The translations under genes and the position numbers were made by a program. Below are positions 1 through 6,004 of a stretch of DNA of 6,004 nucleotides, one piece after another; position 1 is the stretch's first letter; each line of letters starts with the position of its first letter. The notes under the pieces were generated by a model. It was not told the origin of the DNA. It saw only the letters and a list, made by a program, of their open reading frames with translations, and did not search any database. The stretch is from Gammaproteobacteria bacterium (GTDB lineage: Bacteria; Pseudomonadota; Gammaproteobacteria; Pseudomonadales; Azotimanducaceae): contig PASO01000008.1 in assembly GCA_002712135.1 (NCBI GenBank), positions 82,440-88,443 on the forward strand. The letters run 5' to 3'.

Positions 1-1434
1 GATCAGTTACAGGTAGACATCGAGTTTCCCATCGGGACACCATTCGAAACGACTGACGAAGCCGCACAACGAATGCTGAACGCGGCTTATGCAGTGAATG
101 AATCAGTCGACAAGTCTGCGTTTGAGTCGATCAGTCTGACCGTTGGTGGCAGAACTGCCAGCCTGGGAGGCCCGCTCGGCGGTACCAACATGACGGTCGC
201 CAGCAATCTTGCATCGGTACAGATCCAGTTGCATCGGGAGCCACTTCGCAAACATTCTGCAACGGAACTGGAAAGAATGTGGCGCGCAAAAGTGGGGGAA
301 ATTTCCGGTACTGAAAGTATTTCCTATTCAGCGGAACAGTTTGCCCGTGGCACTGATATCGAATACGAGTTGTCACATCCTGATGAGGAGACCCTAGTCG
401 CCGGGGTCGAATCGCTGCGTGATTATCTCGCCAGCCTTCCAGAGGTTTATGACATCCAGGACTCATTCAAGTTAGGCAAAAGACAATATGATGTTGAGCT
501 GACGTCAGTAGGAAAAGCAGCCGGGCTGACATCATCACTGGTCGCAAGACAGCTGAGGATGAACTTCTTCGGTGAAGAAGTACAACGGATTCAGCGGGGT
601 CGTCAGGAACTAAAAGTCATGGTCCGCTACCCCAGTGATGAACGCCGCAGCATGCAGGACCTTTACAACGCCAGGATCCGTTTAGCCGATGGAACAGAAA
701 CCTCGCTGCGTACTGTCGCCACACTGACAGAATCACGCGGATACTCATCCATTGATCGTGTTGACGGTGCAAGAATCGTTCTCGTCTCCGCCCAGATCGA
801 TACGGCCATGGCAACACCAACAGAAGTTAACGATGTGCTGCAGCAGGAAGTTCTGCCCGCGCTCCAGGAAGAGTATCGTGGTTTGAAGTTCAAGCAGGCC
901 GGGAGATCGCAGGCCCAGGCTGAAGATATGGCATCCCTTGGCGGCCTGGCACTCGTCGCCCTGCTGGTTATATACGTGATGATCGCGTCACAATTACGGA
1001 GCTACGCGCAACCACTGGTTATTATGAGCGCTGTACCGTTCGGGGCCGGCGGTGCATTAATTGGTCACTTTGTCCTCGGTTTCGACCTGTCGTTTGTATC
1101 TGTTTTTGGCATCATTGCGCTAAGCGGGGTGGTGGTGAACGACTCACTGATTCTGATCGACCGCTATAACCGCTTTCGCCGTGAAAGCGACCTGGAACCG
1201 ATCGAGGCAATCATCGCAGCAACGCAAAGGCGATTCAGGCCAATCGTTCTTACCACAGTTACGACTGCGCTGGGACTCACGCCCATGCTGTTCGAAACCA
1301 GCATTCAGGCACAGTTTATGATTCCCATGGCTGTGAGTCTGGCCACCGGTATCGTATTCGCCAGCGTCATTATCTTATTCGTGGTACCGATTCTTGTCCT
1401 GATTGAAGAGGACCTGGGCAGTCATCCTGCTTAA
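1..1434 (+). CDS. RND family efflux transporter permease, C-terminal half (5' end outside window)
   Basis: This is an inner-membrane, proton-driven resistance-nodulation-division pump subunit of the AcrB/HAE type. It would normally work with a periplasmic adaptor and an outer-membrane channel. The frame is open from base 1, and residues before the first ATG (position 73) already match the family, including the FPIGTPFETT stretch that resembles the start of the second periplasmic loop. The visible 477 residues are about half of a usual ~1,040. Roughly the first 310 form the second periplasmic (porter/docking) region. Five hydrophobic segments follow, matching TM8 to TM12: about residues 312-332, 338-360, 365-387, 412-431 and 439-468. 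The TM10 motif GVVVNDSLILID is typical of the family. The protein stops about nine residues after TM12, so there is no extended cytoplasmic tail. The TM4 proton-relay aspartates lie outside the window. Substrate cannot be told; a drug/solvent pump is more likely than a metal pump, but this is inference. Adaptor genes, if present, would lie to the left. Confidence 0.93.
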   Translation, partial: DQLQVDIEFPIGTPFETTDEAAQRMLNAAYAVNESVDKSAFESISLTVGGRTASLGGPLGGTNMTVASNLASVQIQLHREPLRKHSATELERMWRAKVGEISGTESISYSAEQFARGTDIEYELSHPDEETLVAGVESLRDYLASLPEVYDIQDSFKLGKRQYDVELTSVGKAAGLTSSLVARQLRMNFFGEEVQRIQRGRQELKVMVRYPSDERRSMQDLYNARIRLADGTETSLRTVATLTESRGYSSIDRVDGARIVLVSAQIDTAMATPTEVNDVLQQEVLPALQEEYRGLKFKQAGRSQAQAEDMASLGGLALVALLVIYVMIASQLRSYAQPLVIMSAVPFGAGGALIGHFVLGFDLSFVSVFGIIALSGVVVNDSLILIDRYNRFRRESDLEPIEAIIAATQRRFRPIVLTTVTTALGLTPMLFETSIQAQFMIPMAVSLATGIVFASVIILFVVPILVLIEEDLGSHPA

Positions 1435-1451
1435 TCGCCAAACACCAGCTG

Positions 1452-3092
1452 CTATTCAGGCTGTTCAAATTCGATACGTTTGCCAAAGCCTCGCATCGGG
1501 GCAAGTGTCCGCAAGTCTATGTCAATAACATAGGGGCCAGTCGCCTGCATAGCACGGTCAAACGCTTCCCTGAATTCTTCAACACCCTTAACCTGCTCAC
1601 CACTGACACCCATGCCACGAGCTACCATTGCAAAGTTAGGCGTGGCCAGATCAACACCGATATTTCGACCCTCAAACTGCTGTCCCTGTATTCCTCGCAA
1701 CACACCGTAACCTCCATCGGTGAATACAATCAGGATAATGGGAAGTTGATGTTGCGCGGCTGTGGATAATTCACCAATGTGAACCATGACCCCACCATCG
1801 CCATGTATGACTACGGTCTTTTTACCACTGGCCACAGCCGCACCGTTACCAAGAGGCAGGCCTGGCCCAATTGCACCGGAATTAGGATTCATGGTGGTGT
1901 GTGGTGCAAGAATCGGAAACCAGTCATTACCCCAGGCATACGCCGGCATAGTCATATCTCGAACAAACACCATATCCCTGTCCATGCTATCGCGTAGACA
2001 TCCCATAATCGCCTCCATATCGGCACCGATGCGTTCGTGGGTCTGCTGTTTCTGTTCCTCATACGCGGCTCTAACACCGCTAAGATAGTCACTATCCCCC
2101 GGTTCCGCATTCATGGCGTCGAGTAACGCACGTAGAGACTGTTTCGCGTCCGCAATAACATTGACGTCTGCGTTGTGAACAAGGTTGTGGTTCTGTGGGT
2201 CGATATCAATATGAATGAGTTTCCCGGGAAGGTTCTGCCACGCGTTAAGCCTACCCCGAAGCCGGGTACCGACCGCAATGATCAAGTCTGTATCTTGTAA
2301 AGCCTCACGTGTACGCGGGCGATTGAGTACAGTTCCCATCGATAATTCATGATCGTCGGAAATGGCGCCACGGCCATTGCCAGACATAAAAACGGGAGCG
2401 TTGAGCTTCTCCGCGAGTTCCTGAAGCTCCCCACTTGAGTCACCGCTAATCACCCCGCCACCAGCAACAATGACACGCCGCGCAGCTTCACTAATCAGTG
2501 AGGCTGCTTGTGAAATCGTAGAGGAATCTGGTGCGACAGGAAACACAGGAATAGGGTGGCCAACAGGCACATCCGTCTTTCCATATTGAATGTCGATTGG
2601 CATTTCTATCGCCCCTGGCTGGGGACGACCGTTTAATATGTCTGCCGCAACCCGAAATACAGTCGGCGCAAGGTCCTTGGTGTATTTCGGGCTACCCCCC
2701 GTTCTCGCCACGGATTGCAGCATAGCGAACTGATTCTCGTGTTCATGGCCCGCCGCGCGGCCCTTACCGTAGTCGGTGCTTTCAGTTTGTCCCGTTAGCA
2801 CCAGAACCGGTGATGAAGCGAACGCGGCCTCGTAGAGACCCGTCATCGTATTGGTTGTTCCGGGTCCGGTACTGCAAAGTGCTACACCCAGTCTACCGGA
2901 CGCTCTAGCATAACCATCAGCCGCGTGGACGGCCGCCTGTTCATGACGCGTAATGATGGGAGTTATCTTCCCGCCATTCAAAATGGCATCGAATGTGGGT
3001 AGGTTGTGGACACTGGGTATGCCGAATACATGGGCAACTCCCAGCTTAACAAGAGCGTCGTGTACGGCTTGACCGCCTGTGATCTCGGGCAT
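1452..3092 (-). CDS. Thiamine pyrophosphate-dependent enzyme, acetolactate synthase / AruI-like
   Basis: This is a cytoplasmic ThDP enzyme of the acetolactate synthase/2-oxoacid decarboxylase superfamily, 546 residues, close to the usual full length. The N-terminal pyrimidine-binding domain (about 1-170) carries FGIPSVHN near residue 23 and the RHEQAA motif, whose Glu51 should be the catalytic glutamate that activates the cofactor. STGPGTTN follows at 74-81. The central domain (about 190-325) has the GNGRGAISDDHEL and AVGTRLRGR stretches. The C-terminal pyrophosphate-binding domain has GDGG at 431-434 and, 24 residues after GDG, TDGGYG at 458-463, where the classical motif has Asn-Asn. FGIPSVH resembles the FGIPGVH of AruI (5-guanidino-2-oxopentanoate decarboxylase), but similarity looks partial, so AruI function is not claimed. 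Decarboxylase, carboligase and acetolactate synthase roles all remain possible; no regulatory small subunit is adjacent. The start is supported by an AAGGAG site eight bases upstream and by the typical EITGGQAVHDAL opening. The gene follows the PhoX-like gene by 91 bases and may share its transcript. Confidence 0.92.
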   Translation of the reverse strand: MPEITGGQAVHDALVKLGVAHVFGIPSVHNLPTFDAILNGGKITPIITRHEQAAVHAADGYARASGRLGVALCSTGPGTTNTMTGLYEAAFASSPVLVLTGQTESTDYGKGRAAGHEHENQFAMLQSVARTGGSPKYTKDLAPTVFRVAADILNGRPQPGAIEMPIDIQYGKTDVPVGHPIPVFPVAPDSSTISQAASLISEAARRVIVAGGGVISGDSSGELQELAEKLNAPVFMSGNGRGAISDDHELSMGTVLNRPRTREALQDTDLIIAVGTRLRGRLNAWQNLPGKLIHIDIDPQNHNLVHNADVNVIADAKQSLRALLDAMNAEPGDSDYLSGVRAAYEEQKQQTHERIGADMEAIMGCLRDSMDRDMVFVRDMTMPAYAWGNDWFPILAPHTTMNPNSGAIGPGLPLGNGAAVASGKKTVVIHGDGGVMVHIGELSTAAQHQLPIILIVFTDGGYGVLRGIQGQQFEGRNIGVDLATPNFAMVARGMGVSGEQVKGVEEFREAFDRAMQATGPYVIDIDLRTLAPMRGFGKRIEFEQPE

Positions 3093-3100
3093 TGGTGTAA

Positions 3101-3106
3101 CTCCTT
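3101..3106 (-). promoter_or_regulatory. Ribosome binding site of the TPP enzyme gene
   Basis: The minus strand reads AAGGAG followed by eight bases and then the ATG at 3092. This is a near-perfect Shine-Dalgarno match at optimal spacing, and it fixes the start of the TPP enzyme gene. A strong site of its own suggests efficient independent initiation even if the gene is on the PhoX-like transcript. Confidence 0.85.
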
Positions 3107-3183
3107 AGGTAATGTCACGCGGAAACAACCAATACTATCAGCTATCTCACGAACACCGCGAACCCGACTTATTCAGGGACGCC

Positions 3184-4884
3184 TTAGGAACCAACCAACC
3201 CACCGTCTTTACGACGGATTGCCAGTGTACAGTCCCGCGGGATGGTCACACCATCTACCGGATGCGGAAAATTCGTCACAGCCGGATCACCCTTACCAGG
3301 ATGCTGAATATTGACAAACAGTGTTCGACGGTCCGGCGTCGTGGTAATACCTGTAGTCTCACAACCTGGAACTCCCGTCAGTAAACGGCGCATTTCTCCG
3401 GAATGTGTGTCCACGACAATCAGCTGATCATTAAGCCCATCACGCTGATCGCCATCGGTTTCTATAAACAGGCGACCATCAGGGTCAGCCCACAGTCCAT
3501 CAGGGCAGCTAAAGGAGTTTTCCCCATCGAAATACCCGCTGGCCTGCATAAATATTTCCCAGATAAAGCGCTGACCACCATTGTCTCGAAAACGAATGAT
3601 ATGTCCGTATGGATTTGGGGCCTGAGGATTAGGAGCGTTCGGTACTTTCCTACGATCATTATTGGTTAATGCACAATACATAAACCCATTGGCGCCGTCG
3701 GCAATCCACTCGGGTCGATCCATAGGGGTGGCGCCAACCAAAGTCGCCGCGATCCTGGCGTTGACCAAAAGCTCCGCCTGTGTATCAAACCGACCTACGA
3801 ATTCAGGTCTATCAACATCAAGCGCTAACCACTCACCTACCCCACTATCGAGAAACTTTGCGACATATAGCGTTCCATAATCGAGCGGGTTTCGTCCTTC
3901 GTCGCGCATCTGACGCCAGGGTTTTTCGGACACGAAACGGTAGATAAACTCGAATCGAGAATCGTCACCCATATAGACGATAACCCGGCCATCGTCCGCT
4001 TCAACCACGGTTGCCCCCTCATGTTTGAAGCGTCCTAAGGCCGTGCGCTTTACTGGCAGTGCTTTTGGGTTCATCGGATCGACTTCCATCACCCATCCAA
4101 ATCGGTTCCCCTCGTTTAAATAATCCCTGTTTGACAGGTCGAAACGGGGATCAAACAGATGCCATCCATAGCCACCACCCGAGTCATTGAAGCCATATCG
4201 CTGTTGCGACTCGCTTGGAGAAAAAGCGCCGGTACTTCCGAAATACAGATTGAAATTTTCTTCGCAGGTAAGATACGTCCCCCAGGGAGTCCTGCCGTTT
4301 GAACAATTGGATATGGTACCGAGGTAGGGATTATTTGCAGGATTCGCCAGCAGCTGGTCTCCGGCGACGGGACCGCTGAATTCAACCGGTGAATTTACGT
4401 GGACCCTCCTTGCATATTCGCTTCGCTGCTGGGACCACACGCCATCCTTTTCCGCGATCTCCACTACGGACATCCCATGGGCAGATTGCGAAGCACGCAC
4501 CTGATCAAGGCTCTTTGGTTCCCTTGTGCCTATGACATGGGGATTCGTGCCGTACTCATGATTGATAGCCAGCAGGCCTCGTCCTGGAGCCAGCGAATAA
4601 TACGCCATGCCATCATGCCCAATACCAATCTGTTGTTGTTGCGCTTCAGCAACAGCCGGCCAACGGTAGCCAGGGCCTCCCGGTTCAAGAGGCTCCCCCC
4701 ACGACAATAACACCTGGTATTCATAGTCAGACGAAATCACAGGCATCTTGCCTTTGCCGTCGGCGAACGGTACAGGAGTAAATCCCACCAGAACCTTATC
4801 GGTTGTTGCGACTGAATATGGGCTTAACGCACCCAGGGACAATGCCGCACCACCTTTCAATACCTTCCGACGAGTAATCTTCAT
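3184..4884 (-). CDS. PhoX/DUF839 family protein with Tat signal peptide (putative phosphatase-like)
   Basis: This 566-residue protein belongs to the PhoX (DUF839) family. Characterised members are periplasmic or secreted alkaline phosphatases using iron and calcium. The N-terminus is a Tat signal: TRRKVLK at residues 4-10, a hydrophobic stretch to about 22, and a probable cleavage after SVA at 26, so export as a folded, metal-loaded protein is expected. Family hallmarks follow in order: NHEY (108-111), NCSNG (193-197) running into TPWGTYLTCEEN (199-210), KHEG (287-290), GDDSRFEFIYRF (306-317), RPEW (390-393), CPDGLWADPDGRLF (460-473), and a final GITTTPDRRTLFVNIQHPG block. By family analogy Cys194, Glu289 and Glu392 are candidate metal ligands; that assignment is inference. 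It is shorter than PhoX of Pseudomonas fluorescens (about 640 residues), and many DUF839 proteins have no proven phosphatase activity, so the substrate is open and I leave out the symbol phoX. The start is supported by AAAGG eight bases upstream. I saw no convincing Pho box upstream. Confidence 0.9.
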   Translation of the reverse strand: MKITRRKVLKGGAALSLGALSPYSVATTDKVLVGFTPVPFADGKGKMPVISSDYEYQVLLSWGEPLEPGGPGYRWPAVAEAQQQQIGIGHDGMAYYSLAPGRGLLAINHEYGTNPHVIGTREPKSLDQVRASQSAHGMSVVEIAEKDGVWSQQRSEYARRVHVNSPVEFSGPVAGDQLLANPANNPYLGTISNCSNGRTPWGTYLTCEENFNLYFGSTGAFSPSESQQRYGFNDSGGGYGWHLFDPRFDLSNRDYLNEGNRFGWVMEVDPMNPKALPVKRTALGRFKHEGATVVEADDGRVIVYMGDDSRFEFIYRFVSEKPWRQMRDEGRNPLDYGTLYVAKFLDSGVGEWLALDVDRPEFVGRFDTQAELLVNARIAATLVGATPMDRPEWIADGANGFMYCALTNNDRRKVPNAPNPQAPNPYGHIIRFRDNGGQRFIWEIFMQASGYFDGENSFSCPDGLWADPDGRLFIETDGDQRDGLNDQLIVVDTHSGEMRRLLTGVPGCETTGITTTPDRRTLFVNIQHPGKGDPAVTNFPHPVDGVTIPRDCTLAIRRKDGGLVGS

Positions 4885-4892
4885 GTGCCAAG

Positions 4893-4897
4893 CCTTT
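4893..4897 (-). promoter_or_regulatory. Ribosome binding site of the PhoX-like gene
   Basis: The minus strand reads AAAGG, then eight bases, then the ATG at 4884. The site is moderate in strength but well spaced. It places the start exactly where the Tat signal peptide begins, which supports that start. Confidence 0.7.
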
Positions 4898-4925
4898 GTA
4901 GCATTTCCTAACCTTCTATTCCCTG

Positions 4926-4956
4926 AACCAGGACGTCTCTAAGCCAGGATGTCCCT
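4926..4956. repeat. Imperfect tandem direct repeat upstream of the PhoX-like gene
   Basis: On the plus strand CCAGGACGTC (4928-4937) and CCAGGATGTC (4944-4953) are 9/10 identical at a period of 16 bases. The match extends to about 12 of 15 positions when flanks are included. The repeat lies 42-72 bases upstream of the PhoX-like start codon, within the likely promoter or leader region. A paired regulator-binding site is possible, but a chance repeat cannot be excluded from one sequence. Confidence 0.4.
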
Positions 4957-5120
4957 GCAATAGGTAACATATCGACAAAGCCTGAGTCGTGATCCATTTC
5001 ATACGCGTCCGATAATAAATGAGCCCGACAAGAAAAACAGTCAAGCATGGCATCGTTTAACACTCTTTGACTAAAACTTAATAATCCCCGTGTCTTAACG
5101 TCGTGAACGACAATGCGTCG

Positions 5121-6004
5121 CTACTTCAGGCTACCGTTCATCATATCGATCGCAGCATCCAACGCCCTCGCAAGACCATTGGCATCTGCTTTGTTCTTTC
5201 CCGCAATATCGAACGCCGTGCCGTGATCCACCGACGTTCGGATAAAAGGAATGCCCATGGTTGCTGTAATACTTTCCGCAAAATTATGCATCTTAATCGC
5301 GATGTGTCCCTGGTCATGATAGAGCGCCATCACTGCATCAAACTCGCCGGCAGTCGCGCGATAGAAAACTGAGTCGGCCGGATAGGGTCCTACCACATCC
5401 ATCCCTGATTCCCTCGCGGCTGCTACCGCTGGCGCAATCTCCTCGATCTCTTCACTACCAAGCATTCCTCCCTCTCCTCCATGAGGATTCAGCGCAGCGA
5501 CGGCAACTTTGGGATCGGTAATTCCCCAGCGCTGGAGACTATCTACGGTGAGCTGGAGTTTCTCAATTAGCATCGGCTTCCTCACATACTTAACTGCTTC
5601 ACTGAGTGACTTGTGAGTTGAAAGGTGGGCAACCCTTAACCCTCTGGTCATTAACATGGTCGCCGTAAGCTCAGAACCGGTCATCCTGGCCAGAATCTCT
5701 TGGTGGCCGATGTCCCCGTGATACCCCGCAGCGTGCACTGCTTCTTTGTTAATTGGACATGTAACGACGCCCTGAACGGTGTCGTCCTGACACAACCTTA
5801 CGGCCGTCTCAAAAAATTGAACCGCCGCGTCACCACAGAATGCCGAGACCTCACCTATCCGGAGTGTAGAAATATCAAACGAGAAAGGTTCAAAAACCTG
5901 GATACTCTTTCCTTGCTTGACTTCAGCAGCCGATTCAACTGCTTCTATATCTACCGAAACACCAGTCTGCTCAACTGCCTGCTTAAGACAGGCAACTGAT
6001 CCAA
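5121..6004 (-). CDS. PdxA-family dehydrogenase (4-hydroxythreonine-4-phosphate dehydrogenase-like), N-terminus outside window
   Basis: PdxA-family enzymes are cytoplasmic, metal- and NAD(P)-dependent dehydrogenases that oxidise, and often decarboxylate, a hydroxy-acid substrate. PdxA itself acts on 4-phosphohydroxy-L-threonine in pyridoxal phosphate synthesis. The frame stays open from the stop at 5121 to the right edge, giving 293 residues. Against about 329 in E. coli, only some 35-40 N-terminal residues, including the GDPAGIGPE-type motif, should be missing. The TTG at 5795 is internal and not the start, because the residues before it already match the family (GEVSAFCGDAA, 69 residues in all). 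Visible motifs are TCPINKEAV, GHQEILA, LNPHGGEGG, YHDQGH and RTSVDHGTAFDIAGK. The expected metal-binding histidines are encoded at 5703-5705, 5481-5483 and 5316-5318. HDQGH replaces the HDQGL of E. coli PdxA, so a PdxA2-type (four-carbon acid phosphate) or other catabolic role is possible; TphB-like diol dehydrogenases are also relatives. The usual partner ksgA is not downstream. Family certain, substrate not. Confidence 0.93.
   Translation of the reverse strand, partial: GSVACLKQAVEQTGVSVDIEAVESAAEVKQGKSIQVFEPFSFDISTLRIGEVSAFCGDAAVQFFETAVRLCQDDTVQGVVTCPINKEAVHAAGYHGDIGHQEILARMTGSELTATMLMTRGLRVAHLSTHKSLSEAVKYVRKPMLIEKLQLTVDSLQRWGITDPKVAVAALNPHGGEGGMLGSEEIEEIAPAVAAARESGMDVVGPYPADSVFYRATAGEFDAVMALYHDQGHIAIKMHNFAESITATMGIPFIRTSVDHGTAFDIAGKNKADANGLARALDAAIDMMNGSLK

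Larger units (their letters stand above)
4885..5120. other. 236-base intergenic region between the PdxA-like and PhoX-like genes
   Basis: No gene is supported here. For the leftward genes it should hold the end of the PdxA-like transcript and any promoter for the PhoX-like gene. Reading the minus strand, TTGACT (5039-5044) and TATTAT (5012-5017) each match sigma-70 elements at five of six positions, but they are 21 bases apart, too far for a standard promoter. I found no stem followed by a T-run that would make a convincing intrinsic terminator. The tandem repeat near 4926-4956 is the only other structure that stands out. Confidence 0.6.

Noticed and set aside
1786..2088. Plus-strand open frame of 100 residues antisense to the TPP enzyme gene
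   Set aside because: It lies wholly inside a well-supported gene and has no recognisable domain; it is a shadow frame.
3118..3160. CGCGG/CCGCG inverted repeat between the PhoX-like and TPP genes
   Set aside because: Five-base arms around a 33-base loop with no T-run; not a convincing terminator or operator.
3006..3384. Plus-strand open frames across the TPP/PhoX-like gap
   Set aside because: They overlap the start of one strong gene and the end of another, have no family resemblance, and do not explain the gap better than non-coding sequence.
4981..5044. Possible Pho box (CTGT...TTGTC on the minus strand) upstream of the PhoX-like gene
   Set aside because: The two CTGT-like cores are nine bases apart rather than the usual eleven, and the half-sites match poorly. 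There is no real support for PhoB control.
5012..5044. Sigma-70 promoter from TTGACT and TATTAT on the minus strand
   Set aside because: Each hexamer is good, but the spacer is 21 bases, outside the normal 16-18. I mention it only as part of the intergenic description.
5100..5111. Hairpin GTCGT-GA-ACGAC just past the PdxA-like stop as a terminator
   Set aside because: The stem is only four to five pairs and no T-run follows it on the minus strand.
5121..5795. A 224-residue protein starting at the TTG at 5795
   Set aside because: The same frame stays open to the right edge, and its extra 69 residues match the PdxA family, so this is an internal codon of a longer gene.
5700..5999. Plus-strand open frame of 99 residues at the right end
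   Set aside because: It is antisense to the PdxA-like gene, whose family match covers the same bases; no domain is recognisable.

Overview
The window looks like ordinary bacterial chromosome, most likely from a proteobacterium. The base composition is balanced, genes are densely packed, Shine-Dalgarno sites are clear, and the set includes an RND pump, a Tat-exported PhoX-family protein and a PdxA-family dehydrogenase. Marine or environmental gammaproteobacteria fit well, but the sequence alone does not fix the taxon. I see no rRNA, tRNA, IS element, integrase, phage gene or CRISPR array.

Layout. Positions 1-1434 (+) hold the C-terminal half of an RND efflux permease, cut by the left edge. 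It converges, with only 17 bases between stop codons, on a leftward block of three genes. Read in their direction of transcription these are: a PdxA-family dehydrogenase (6004 to 5121, N-terminus cut by the right edge); a 236-base gap; a Tat-exported PhoX/DUF839 protein (4884 to 3184); a 91-base gap; and a thiamine-pyrophosphate enzyme of the acetolactate synthase/AruI-like group (3092 to 1452). The last two have good ribosome binding sites and no visible terminator between them, so they may be co-transcribed. The larger gap before the PhoX gene is the likeliest place for its promoter. It contains an imperfect 15-16-base tandem direct repeat.

How the genes work together is not evident. The TPP enzyme and the PdxA-like protein could both act on small oxo- or hydroxy-acids in the cytoplasm. 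The PhoX-like protein would act outside the inner membrane, and the RND pump is a separate convergent unit. No known pathway is spelled out, and I did not find a convincing novel system. The points worth a second look are a changed metal-ligand motif in the TPP enzyme, an HDQGH variant in the PdxA-like protein, the pairing of an exported PhoX-like protein with a TPP enzyme, and the direct repeat upstream of the PhoX gene.
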